This document shows, in pieces, positions 44,625 through 52,852 of a stretch of DNA of 64,000 nucleotides. The stretch spans positions 326,539 through 390,538 of the forward strand of contig CATLLN010000001.1 in the NCBI GenBank assembly GCA_950022695.1, in the 5' to 3' direction. Source of the DNA: an uncultured bacterium (GTDB lineage: Bacteria > Cyanobacteriota > Vampirovibrionia > Gastranaerophilales > Gastranaerophilaceae). Position numbers and translations under genes: made by a program. A model generated the notes under the pieces. It was not told the origin of the DNA. It saw only the letters and a list, made by a program, of their open reading frames with translations, and did not search any database. Numbering within the stretch: the stretch's first letter is position 1; each line of letters starts with the position of its first letter.

Positions 44625-47600
44625 TTGTTGATTGAGGGAAACATCGCATCTTCTAAGACGGATGTGCTTATTGGTAAGTATGCTGGATTGCTGAATCAGG
44701 GGATTAAGTCCTCTGAAATTCTTGTGCTTGTTCAAAATTCAACTCTTAAAAACACATTTATTGAAAAAACACTTGAAAAACTTACGGTTGATTGTCTTGA
44801 AAAATTACAGGTTCATTCGTTTTTTTCTCTTGTATATAACACTGTTTCTGATAACTGGGCTTTTTTGGAAGATAGAAATATTTTTGATAATCCTGTAATT
44901 TTACCTAATATGACAGGGCTTGAAGTCTCGCAATTTATTTTAAAAGATATTCTAAATGATGTGAAATTTCGCGGCTATAATTCCAGAATGTCACTTTTGC
45001 ACCAGATTTTCAGAAGATATTCGCTTATTGTTCAAAATAATTTATCTCAAAAAGAGGTTGATGAAAGAGCGGCGATTTTGAAAGAAGGTTTTTCGGAGGA
45101 TGCTAACCTAGTAATTAAAAAATTTATGCGAAAAACTCTTGAACTGCGGGATTTTGATTATTTAAGACAGTGTTTAATGTTCAATTTTATTTATAAAAAC
45201 ACTGATTATTTTAAGGATATAAAGTATTTAATAGTGGATGATGGAGATGAATGCACCCCGATTTGTCTGGATTTTATAGAATACTTAGCACCACAATTAA
45301 AAGATTCATTTATAGCTATTGATTCACTGGGCTCAAGCCGTTGCGGATATTTGAGTGCGGATAAGAATAATTTTGAAAAATTAAAAAAAATATTCAATTC
45401 AGAGATTGTCAAAATTGGTTCTGCAGGAATGATGGATAATGAAGCTTATAAACTTTATAAGAATGTTTATGATGATGAGGTTAATATTTTAAATCCTTTT
45501 ACCTTTGAGTCTTTTTCAAAGCGTTCGGCGATGCTTGATGAAGCAGTCAGAAGAATTAAGGATTTATTATCAAAGAAAGTTTTACCGTCTGAAATTTCAA
45601 TAGTAACTCCTGTTGTTGATGAGATGTTGAAGTTTGGGCTGAAAGAAAGTTTCAAAAATTACGTTAATTTGAAATACCTTTCAGGTAGTGAGAAACTTAT
45701 ACAAAACAGGCTTGTGCAGGCTGCGATTACAATTTTGAAACTAAATACTGATTTAAGATATTCGCTTGATGAATTTGAAATACGTGTGATTTTGTCTGAA
45801 TTTTTACAGATTCCGTTAAAGTATTGTGCAGAAATTTTAGAAAGCTTTAAGCGTGATAAAGTTCTTATTTCTTATGAATTTCACGATCCTGAATATAATG
45901 AAAAATATTTGAAATTCAGAGCGCTTGTTGAGAATTTATCAGCATCTACTGCTAAAATTTCAGAGCAGATTGTTGAAATTTATAATGAACTTTTTGTTTT
46001 ATCACCGATAAAGTTTGAAGAAATAAATAAGTTCAATTTCTTTTTAAAGCAGATAGTAGATTTTGAAAATGTATTTGGCGCTAATTTTAACAGGCGTAAA
46101 ACGGATATTATTTTGCAGGCAGAAAATTCAATTATTGCAGAAAATCCTTATTCTGTTTTGGAAATAGATAAAAATGATTTAATAATTTCAACCCCTCAAA
46201 AAATTATTGATAACCATATTAAAACTAAGTATCAAATATGGCTTGATATTTCAAGTTCAGAGTGGGTAAAATCAGATACCGGACCGTTATATAATGCGTG
46301 GGTATTCCAAAAAGATTGGGAAAAATCAGAATATACAATTGAAGATAATATTGAACTTTCTAAAGATAAAAACGGCAGAGTTTTAAGAAAATTATCGCTC
46401 TGTACTTCAAAAAGAGTTTATTGTTGTTCAAGTTTATTTGATTCAAACGGGGTAGAAAATTATGGCGGGATTGAACCTTATATAATTACAAAAGAAGTGG
46501 ATGAGGAGTCTGAACAGGATACTCCGAAGTTTAAAATAGTTCCGCGTGAAGATCAAAAACCGGTACTGGATTATGAATCAGGCTATATGGGGATTTCTGC
46601 CGTACCGGGTGCAGGAAAAACTACAATTTTGCTGGCGCTTATTATTAAACTGCTTGAGCGCGGTATCAATCCTGAACGAATTTTTGTTTTAACTTATATG
46701 GATTCTGCGGCACGAAATTTTAGAGAAAGGATTAAAAATGTTCGCAAAAATTCTTCAAAACTCCCAAATATTAGTACAATTCACGGGCTTGCGCTTAGAA
46801 TCTTGAAAGAAAACGGAAATTACGAAAAACTTGGTCTTTCTGCGGATTTTGAAATCTGTGATGATTCACAACGCGGAAGAATTTTGCGTGAAATTGCCGC
46901 TAAGTTAAAGATTGAACAAAAAACAGCAGAAGAATTTGACCGTGCAGTATCTGTATTCAAGTTTGGTAGAGGTAACTTTGCCGTTGAGCCGGCAGATACA
47001 AAACTGAAAAAGTTTAAAATGTTTTTTGAGGCTTATCAGGATAGTCTGAAAGAATTTAATCTGATAGATTACGATGATATGTTGACAGGTTCTGTTCGTA
47101 TCTTGAAAGAGAATCCGGATATTTTAGCGCATTATCAGGAAATTTGCGAATATATTATTGAAGATGAAGCACAAGATTCATCAGGAGTTCAGCAGGAATT
47201 GATTACTTTGCTTTCAGGAAAACACAAAAATATTATTCGCTGTGGAGATGTTAATCAGTCAATTACGGCTACATTTTCTAATGCTGATGTTGAGGGGTTC
47301 AGACGGTTTATTACAGAAAACAATAACGTTACAATGAACTGCTCGCAACGCTGTACAAAAGATGTTTGGAAGTTTGCAAATTTACTTGTTGAATCTTCAA
47401 GCGTAAAACCTGAAAGCGCTAATTCATTTTTTAAAATGTTTATGCAGCCTGTAGAAGGAAAAAATCCTGAACCGTGCGGCGTTGGACCAGCGGTTATCGG
47501 GGAGCTTTTTGATAGTGGAGTTGAAGAAAAGAACTACGTTTTGCGTATTATTAAAGAAACTCTTTCAAAGCATCCTGAATATACTGTAGGAATTTTACTT

Positions 47601-48503
47601 CGAAACAATTATCAGGTAGCCTCATGGCAGAATTTAATCGAAAATAGCGGTCTGAAAGTTATTACCAGAAATCAATGTTTAGAACAAAAAGCAATATTTA
47701 AGGTTATTTTTGCCGTGATGAAAATGATTATCAATCCGTTTGATAATGAAAATATCGCGCAAAATTACAGTATACTTGCAGATTACGGATATTATAAAAG
47801 AGGGCTTGATACTGAAATTAGAAAATATGAAAATCCGTTTGTTCAGATTAACTCTGACAACCTCGAAAGTGTTGTGCTTGAACAGTTTTATTGGGATTTA
47901 AATTACTGGATCTCGCTTTGCTATCTTACTCCAAATGAGCTTGCCGTAAAAATAGGTATGCAGTTTTTCAAAAGTGATATAGAAAAGTCAAATATTTATC
48001 TGATTTCAACACTTATAAAACGGATTTGTATAAAAAATAATTCTCTTGAATATGCGGTTTCTCGGCTTGCTGAATTGTCCAAAAAACCAAACTTGAGCGG
48101 TTTTAAATTCTTCTCGGAAGAAGATGAAGATGATAAAGCCTTTTTAGCGGGAAAAGTTCAGATTATGACTATGCATAAATCTAAAGGTGATGAATTTAAT
48201 CTGGTATTTTTACCTGAAATGACAGAAAAAAATCTTCCGCTTACAATCGGTTCAATAAGTCTGAAGTCATCAGAATTTATGGAATCTGTTAAAAACCTTA
48301 ATCCGAATTATAATCCAAAATCAGAATATGAACTTAAACAGGAAATTTTGTCTGAGAATCTTCGATTGTTGTATGTTGCAGTTACTCGTGCAAAAAATAA
48401 GCTTTATATTACAACAAGCACTAAAGCAAAAACCCGTTTTGGCAAAGAACAAAAGCAAGAGCCAAGTTCAATTTTTGTGAATTTATTGGGGGTAGACGCG
48501 TGA
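44625..48503 (+). CDS. SF1 (UvrD-like) helicase fused to an N-terminal degenerate helicase
   Basis: 1292 residues from TTG 44625, 8 bases after AAGGAG. The C-terminal half has intact motifs: AVPGAGKTT (about residue 659), IIEDEAQDSS (about 843), NCSQRCTK, IMTMHKSKGDEF and LLYVAVTRAKNKLYIT (about 1250). The N-terminal 600 residues look like a second helicase fold with lost motifs: GNIASSKT in place of Walker A and YLIVDDGDECTP in place of Walker B. AddB and RecC have such dead helicases, but there they are separate from the active one. The next gene is a Fe-S nuclease with an overlapping start. Together they look like a split AddAB/RecBCD-type DNA end-processing machine. Confidence 0.82.
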   Translation: MLIEGNIASSKTDVLIGKYAGLLNQGIKSSEILVLVQNSTLKNTFIEKTLEKLTVDCLEKLQVHSFFSLVYNTVSDNWAFLEDRNIFDNPVILPNMTGLEVSQFILKDILNDVKFRGYNSRMSLLHQIFRRYSLIVQNNLSQKEVDERAAILKEGFSEDANLVIKKFMRKTLELRDFDYLRQCLMFNFIYKNTDYFKDIKYLIVDDGDECTPICLDFIEYLAPQLKDSFIAIDSLGSSRCGYLSADKNNFEKLKKIFNSEIVKIGSAGMMDNEAYKLYKNVYDDEVNILNPFTFESFSKRSAMLDEAVRRIKDLLSKKVLPSEISIVTPVVDEMLKFGLKESFKNYVNLKYLSGSEKLIQNRLVQAAITILKLNTDLRYSLDEFEIRVILSEFLQIPLKYCAEILESFKRDKVLISYEFHDPEYNEKYLKFRALVENLSASTAKISEQIVEIYNELFVLSPIKFEEINKFNFFLKQIVDFENVFGANFNRRKTDIILQAENSIIAENPYSVLEIDKNDLIISTPQKIIDNHIKTKYQIWLDISSSEWVKSDTGPLYNAWVFQKDWEKSEYTIEDNIELSKDKNGRVLRKLSLCTSKRVYCCSSLFDSNGVENYGGIEPYIITKEVDEESEQDTPKFKIVPREDQKPVLDYESGYMGISAVPGAGKTTILLALIIKLLERGINPERIFVLTYMDSAARNFRERIKNVRKNSSKLPNISTIHGLALRILKENGNYEKLGLSADFEICDDSQRGRILREIAAKLKIEQKTAEEFDRAVSVFKFGRGNFAVEPADTKLKKFKMFFEAYQDSLKEFNLIDYDDMLTGSVRILKENPDILAHYQEICEYIIEDEAQDSSGVQQELITLLSGKHKNIIRCGDVNQSITATFSNADVEGFRRFITENNNVTMNCSQRCTKDVWKFANLLVESSSVKPESANSFFKMFMQPVEGKNPEPCGVGPAVIGELFDSGVEEKNYVLRIIKETLSKHPEYTVGILLRNNYQVASWQNLIENSGLKVITRNQCLEQKAIFKVIFAVMKMIINPFDNENIAQNYSILADYGYYKRGLDTEIRKYENPFVQINSDNLESVVLEQFYWDLNYWISLCYLTPNELAVKIGMQFFKSDIEKSNIYLISTLIKRICIKNNSLEYAVSRLAELSKKPNLSGFKFFSEEDEDDKAFLAGKVQIMTMHKSKGDEFNLVFLPEMTEKNLPLTIGSISLKSSEFMESVKNLNPNYNPKSEYELKQEILSENLRLLYVAVTRAKNKLYITTSTKAKTRFGKEQKQEPSSIFVNLLGVDA

Positions 48504-49141
48504 CAATAAACAATTTTTCTCCAAATATGCTGAAAACTTATCAAACCTGTCCAAAAAAATTCTTCTTTAAATATATTGAGCGGGTAAATGTTCCATTGTC
48601 TGGAGCACCATTTGAAAAAGGTAAAAAGATTCACGCGTTAGCTAACTATTTCCTTCAGGGGATAAATATTTCAAGGCTTGAGACGGCTTTATCTGATAAT
48701 GAACGCGAAGTTTGGCAGTCACTGCTTAATAATCCGTTTTTTCAGAAAAAATGTTTAAAATCAGAATATCAATTATCCTGTAAAGTTTCAGATTTTTGGG
48801 TTGGCGGAAGGATTGATGCTGTAGTCTTTTACGGTGATGATTATTTTATACTTGATTATAAAACGGGTTCAGTTCCGAAAAATCCTGAATATGATGTTCA
48901 AACAATGGTTTATTTGTTAAGTTTGGACAGGTATTTAAACGGTAAATATAATAAGCTTTCTTTTGTGTATATCAATTTGAAAGACAAAAAAAATCACGTA
49001 ATCAAATTTAATTCTGTCTTAAAAGCAGAATACGAAAAACGTATTGAAGAAATATGCAATAAAATAGTATCAGATAACTTGTATAATTGTAACGAGCAAA
49101 ATTGTGAACGCTGCGAGTATTCTAAATTTTGTCAATTATAA
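48500..49141 (+). CDS. Stand-alone PD-(D/E)XK nuclease with Fe-S cluster motif (Cas4/AddB-like)
   Basis: 213 residues beginning with GTG, which overlaps the helicase stop (GTGA), behind GGGGG. The nuclease core has GGRIDAVVFYGDDYFILDYK with the D...DxK pattern, and then QTMVYLL (the Q-x3-Y motif). The first Cys (TCPKKFFFKY) and the C-terminal CERCEYSKFC (CxxCx5C) match the [4Fe-4S] site of AddB and Cas4 nucleases. It carries no helicase domain. It almost certainly works with the preceding helicase. Its end overlaps pdxA by 6 bases, tail to tail. Confidence 0.85.
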   Translation: MTINNFSPNMLKTYQTCPKKFFFKYIERVNVPLSGAPFEKGKKIHALANYFLQGINISRLETALSDNEREVWQSLLNNPFFQKKCLKSEYQLSCKVSDFWVGGRIDAVVFYGDDYFILDYKTGSVPKNPEYDVQTMVYLLSLDRYLNGKYNKLSFVYINLKDKKNHVIKFNSVLKAEYEKRIEEICNKIVSDNLYNCNEQNCERCEYSKFCQL

Positions 49142-50050
49142 TGCGTATTTTATAGCTTCTATCATGCCGGCAGGGTCTGCAATATTTTTACCAGCAATGT
49201 CAAATGCCGTACCGTGCCCAGGAGAGGTTCTTATAATATCCAGTCCGATTGTAATATTAACAGTTTTATCAGCTGCAACAGTTTTTATCGGAATTAATCC
49301 CTGATCGTGATAGTTTGCGATGTAACAGTCAAATTCATCCTGAGTTCCATTTTGGTAATGTTTAGCGGCATTTACAAACAGGGTATCAGCAGGAAGTGGC
49401 ACTGTAATATTTATCCCCTCATTTTGAAGTTCTTTAACCGCAGGTATTAAAATTTCAATTTCTTCATTACCTAAAATCCCGTCCTCACCTGAATGCGGGT
49501 TGAAGCCGCATAGCGCAAATTTCGGGTTTTGAATCTTAAATTGCGTTTCAAATGTTTTAACAAGATTTTGAACTTTTGTTTTAACAATTTCTTTTGTTAA
49601 AGTAATATTTTTTAATGCACAGTGGCGTGTCAAAAGCAGTACTCTGAAATTTTTAGCGGCAAAAAGCATTTCTGCAAGCTGATTATCGTGTGCCAAAAAA
49701 TGCTGTAAAACTTCGGTTTGTCCGTTAAAAATATGCCCGGATAAATGCAGGGCATTTTTAGCTACAGGTGCTGTGACAATAGCATCAGGTTTTAGTTCAC
49801 AGACTTTTTTTAAAGTTTGAAAAGAAAACTCACCTGCTTCTTTTGTAATTTTACCGGGTTTAATTTCAGCCGTGTATGGAATCTCGATTATTTCGTATTT
49901 TTTATCAAGTTTTCCGTAATAATCAAGAATCTTTTTATTTGATATTATTACTACTTTTTCAGTTGGCAAATTCAATTGGTTAAGGGCTTTTATTGTAATT
50001 TCTGCCCCGATACCGTTCGGATCACCTGTTGTAATTGCAATTTTATTCAT
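49136..50050 (-). CDS. pdxA: PdxA-type 4-phosphohydroxythreonine dehydrogenase
   Basis: 304 residues. ITTGDPNGIGAEI at the start, TAPVAKNALHLSGHIFNGQT, NYHDQGLIPIKTVA and SPGHGTAFDIAG are the PdxA motifs with the three metal-binding His. Two roles are possible: the vitamin B6 step before PdxJ (pdxJ is at 19038), or PdxA2, which acts with a DUF1537 kinase on D-threonate 4-phosphate. The adjacent DUF1537 kinase favours the second or a shared use. It starts 3 bases after that gene. Confidence 0.9.
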   Translation of the reverse strand: MNKIAITTGDPNGIGAEITIKALNQLNLPTEKVVIISNKKILDYYGKLDKKYEIIEIPYTAEIKPGKITKEAGEFSFQTLKKVCELKPDAIVTAPVAKNALHLSGHIFNGQTEVLQHFLAHDNQLAEMLFAAKNFRVLLLTRHCALKNITLTKEIVKTKVQNLVKTFETQFKIQNPKFALCGFNPHSGEDGILGNEEIEILIPAVKELQNEGINITVPLPADTLFVNAAKHYQNGTQDEFDCYIANYHDQGLIPIKTVAADKTVNITIGLDIIRTSPGHGTAFDIAGKNIADPAGMIEAIKYAL

Positions 50051-50053
50051 AAT

Positions 50054-51373
50054 TTATTCTTCGTGTTTTTCAAAGTAATTCAGGATTTCAATAAGAGTGT
50101 TCACTCCGCCCAGGTTACCTGATTTTGTAACAATCCACTGATCTGCGTTAGCATTTTTGCTAAGCGCAATTGCAGGCAGAACTTCATCAATAAGCTTCAA
50201 CTGGTTTGCGTTAATAGCATTACAACACTTATAAGATGTTTCACCTCCAAGGGTAATTAATACAGCTTTTGTATTTTCAAGAACTCTATGTGATAGCTCT
50301 GCAAGGAAATCAGTTATAACATTAGCCAGCCCTGATTTTGTTATATCAGCTTTTATTGTGTCTTCTGAAAATCCGTCAAAATTTTTCAAAAGTTTTGATG
50401 TATGAACAAGGACAATATTGCTTCCTGTCATATTAGAAACAATTCTGTCCACAAGACTGTCTTGAACTCCTGATAAAACAGTATTCATATCAAGTTCAAT
50501 AACAAGACTGTTTTCTTCGTATTCTTCGTTTTGTTCAAATTTATCAATCTGGCTTGCTGTAATTTGTGTTGCACTGCCTGAAACAATAAGCTTCGGAAGT
50601 TTTGGTAACTTAACCGGCAGCATTTCATTATCTTCATTTATAGGAAACCACTGATTACTCAAAACTTTTCCTGCTGCAGCTGTACCTACTGGCAGAATCT
50701 TAAAATTAGATTTCTGCATCGCAAGGACAATTTGTTCTAAATCTACTGTTGAAACTGAATCAGCTACAATAATTTTTGCACCTTTTTCAATGAGTTTATT
50801 GATTTTTTTAAGAATCGGACCTGCACCGTCCATAATGGTTTTAAGCTTAATGCTGTCTACCAGGTCTTCAAGATTTTCGCCAAGTTGATTTTTTAAAAGT
50901 GTTGGTAGATGCGATTCATATATAGGTGAATGCGGGTCGCGTGCCATTTCCGTACGTTCAATAGGCACCCCTTTTAGCAAATGATAGCCGCCTACTGTTG
51001 TTCTGCCTTCCTGAGGAAATGCAGGCATGATTATTGCAGCATCCCAACCTAAAACTTCAAGCATAGAAAGAACTTCAACTGCAATATTTCCCCTGACTGT
51101 TGAATCTATTTTTTTGTAGAAAAAATCCGGATTGATTTTATCGACAAAAAGCTGTGTTGCTTGTTTAACTTTTTCAAAAGCATCCTGTGGTGAAATATTT
51201 CTGGATTCAGTTGAAATTGCCCATGCCTGCTGGTAATCAGCCGAGGTTGGCTCAATGTCTGTAGTAAGCAGAATATTTGTATCTGCTCCGTTTAATTTAA
51301 ATTGCAGCGCTGTATCATTAGCTCCTGTTAGGTCATCAGCTATGATTGCTGCAGTGCTAGAATTTGTTATCAT
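50054..51373 (-). CDS. Four-carbon acid sugar kinase (DUF1537/OtnK-DtnK family)
   Basis: 439 residues. IIADDLTGANDTALQFKLNG at the N-terminus and FFYKKIDSTVRGN mark the sugar-binding half; LITLGGETSYKCCNAI and KSGNLGG lie in the nucleotide-binding half. Characterised members phosphorylate D-threonate, D-erythronate or similar acids. The PdxA-type dehydrogenase directly downstream matches the known DUF1537-PdxA2 pairing. The start overlaps the ssb stop (ATGA), so ssb, this gene and pdxA appear to form one transcript. Confidence 0.88.
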   Translation of the reverse strand: MITNSSTAAIIADDLTGANDTALQFKLNGADTNILLTTDIEPTSADYQQAWAISTESRNISPQDAFEKVKQATQLFVDKINPDFFYKKIDSTVRGNIAVEVLSMLEVLGWDAAIIMPAFPQEGRTTVGGYHLLKGVPIERTEMARDPHSPIYESHLPTLLKNQLGENLEDLVDSIKLKTIMDGAGPILKKINKLIEKGAKIIVADSVSTVDLEQIVLAMQKSNFKILPVGTAAAGKVLSNQWFPINEDNEMLPVKLPKLPKLIVSGSATQITASQIDKFEQNEEYEENSLVIELDMNTVLSGVQDSLVDRIVSNMTGSNIVLVHTSKLLKNFDGFSEDTIKADITKSGLANVITDFLAELSHRVLENTKAVLITLGGETSYKCCNAINANQLKLIDEVLPAIALSKNANADQWIVTKSGNLGGVNTLIEILNYFEKHEE

Positions 51374-51720
51374 AATACAGCTTCTGTTTCTGCGTCTTTC
51401 TTAGAACCTAATAATCTTATAGTGTTTGCTACAACGTAAAAAGATTCTTTTTCTTGGTTTGTCATTTTATCTGTCCAGCGTCTGTTTGCAATTCTTCCGT
51501 CAACTGCAACAAGTCTGCCTTTTTTTACGTATTCGGCAGCAAATTCAGCTTGATTTCCCCAGACTTCAATATTAAACCAGTCTGTTACTTCTGATTTTGT
51601 TTTAGAATCCCATCTGTTTACGGCAACAGAAAATGATGCTTTAGTTTTTCCTGAGTCGTAGGAATTAAAGTTTTCTGATGCATCTCTGCCTACTCTGCCT
51701 ACTACTGTAACTGTATTCAT
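51370..51720 (-). CDS. ssb: Single-stranded DNA-binding protein, short form
   Basis: 116 residues from ATG 51720, behind AGAGGT; the open frame six codons longer is unlikely. The OB fold is clear: NTVTVVGRVGRDA, SFSVAVNRWD, VTDWFNIEVWGNQAE and GRLVAVDGRIANRRW. It lacks both the Gly/Gln-rich linker and the acidic tip (DDDIPF type) that recruits repair proteins in ordinary SSB, and ends in KKDAETEAVL. It may be a second or specialised SSB. It leads an operon with a sugar kinase and pdxA. Confidence 0.88.
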   Translation of the reverse strand: MNTVTVVGRVGRDASENFNSYDSGKTKASFSVAVNRWDSKTKSEVTDWFNIEVWGNQAEFAAEYVKKGRLVAVDGRIANRRWTDKMTNQEKESFYVVANTIRLLGSKKDAETEAVL

Positions 51721-51775
51721 ATATATTACCTCTTTCAATTTTTACATTATACAAGATATTTGTGACGAGTCAAAA

Positions 51776-52777
51776 TTAATACATTTTCACAAGACGTCTT
51801 ACTTCTTTTAATATTTCCTGAGCTTTTGCTCTGGCTTTAGCTGAACCTTCTTCGATAATACGTTCAACTTCTTGCTGATTTTGTTCGTAATATCTGCGTC
51901 TTTCTCTGATTTCACTAAGGCGGGCATTTATTTTTTCGCCTAATTGACGTTTACATTGAGCACAACCTCTTAAGCCTTTTTCACATTCACATCTTACTGT
52001 TTGAATTTCTTCTTCTTCGCCGAAAATTGTCCAGTATTTGAATGCAACTTCGCACTCATCAGGATGTCCCGGGTCGTCTTTTCTTAGTCTTGAACGGTCG
52101 GTAATTGCTGACATAACTTTTTTTGCAGTATCTTCTGCGCTGTCAGAAATTTTTATATCATTATTAAATGATTTACCCATTTTATTGCCGTCAAGACCGC
52201 AGATTAGTGAACAGTTATTAAGCAGAGGTTTTGCTTCGTTGAAGAATTCTTCACCGTATATATTGTTAAATCTTCTTGCTATATCACGTGTTATTTCAAT
52301 ATGTGCGACCTGATCGCTTCCGACAGGAACACAATTCGCGTTAAACATCATAATATCAGCACTCATTAGGACCGGATATCCCATTAAACCGTAGTTAATT
52401 TGCTGTCCTTGTCCTTCTTTTGTTTTTAAGATTTTTGCCATATCTTTTAAAGTCGGGTCACGTTCAACCCAATTTTGCGGTGTTATCATGCCTAAATATA
52501 TGTTTAATTCTGCAATTTCAGGTACAAGCGATTGAACATAAATTACTGATTTTTTCGGATCAATACCGCAGGCTAACCAATCCATTACAACTTCTAAAAT
52601 ATTTTGTCTTAAGTCATCTGTTTTATCGTATTTTGTAGTTAGGGCATGCCAATCTGCAACAAAGAAATAGCAATCGTACTTATCTTGTAGTTGAACCCAG
52701 TTTTGGATAACTCCGAGATAGTGTCCTAAATGTAATTTCCCTGTGGATCTCATCCCTGATACAATAATTTCTTTCAT
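51776..52777 (-). CDS. trpS: Tryptophanyl-tRNA synthetase
   Basis: 333 residues. The HIGH-type motif is GKLHLGHYLG and the KMSKS-type motif is NKMGKSFNN. A Cys-rich insert CECEKGLRGCAQC lies in the C-terminal third. It charges tRNA-Trp. AAGGAC precedes the ATG. It is divergent from pabBC; a TATAAT on the minus strand (52810-52805) may be its -10 box. Confidence 0.95.
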   Translation of the reverse strand: MKEIIVSGMRSTGKLHLGHYLGVIQNWVQLQDKYDCYFFVADWHALTTKYDKTDDLRQNILEVVMDWLACGIDPKKSVIYVQSLVPEIAELNIYLGMITPQNWVERDPTLKDMAKILKTKEGQGQQINYGLMGYPVLMSADIMMFNANCVPVGSDQVAHIEITRDIARRFNNIYGEEFFNEAKPLLNNCSLICGLDGNKMGKSFNNDIKISDSAEDTAKKVMSAITDRSRLRKDDPGHPDECEVAFKYWTIFGEEEEIQTVRCECEKGLRGCAQCKRQLGEKINARLSEIRERRRYYEQNQQEVERIIEEGSAKARAKAQEILKEVRRLVKMY

Positions 52778-52840
52778 AAAACAGTCCTTTCTGTACTCCT
52801 TAACATTATATAATAAACATGTGATATCAGTAGTTTGTAA

Positions 52841-52846
52841 TATAAT
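52841..52846 (+). promoter_or_regulatory. -10 box of pabBC, apparently leaderless
   Basis: A perfect TATAAT is followed after exactly 6 bases by ATG 52853, with no ribosome binding site. The -35 region is not recognisable. The same layout stands at kdsA. Confidence 0.5.
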
Positions 52847-52852
52847 ATCTTT

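Noticed and set aside
44481-44735. 85-codon upstream extension of the winged-helix gene
   Set aside because: AAGGAGA sits at the correct distance from ATG 44480, and the extension overlaps the divergent helicase gene start and matches nothing.
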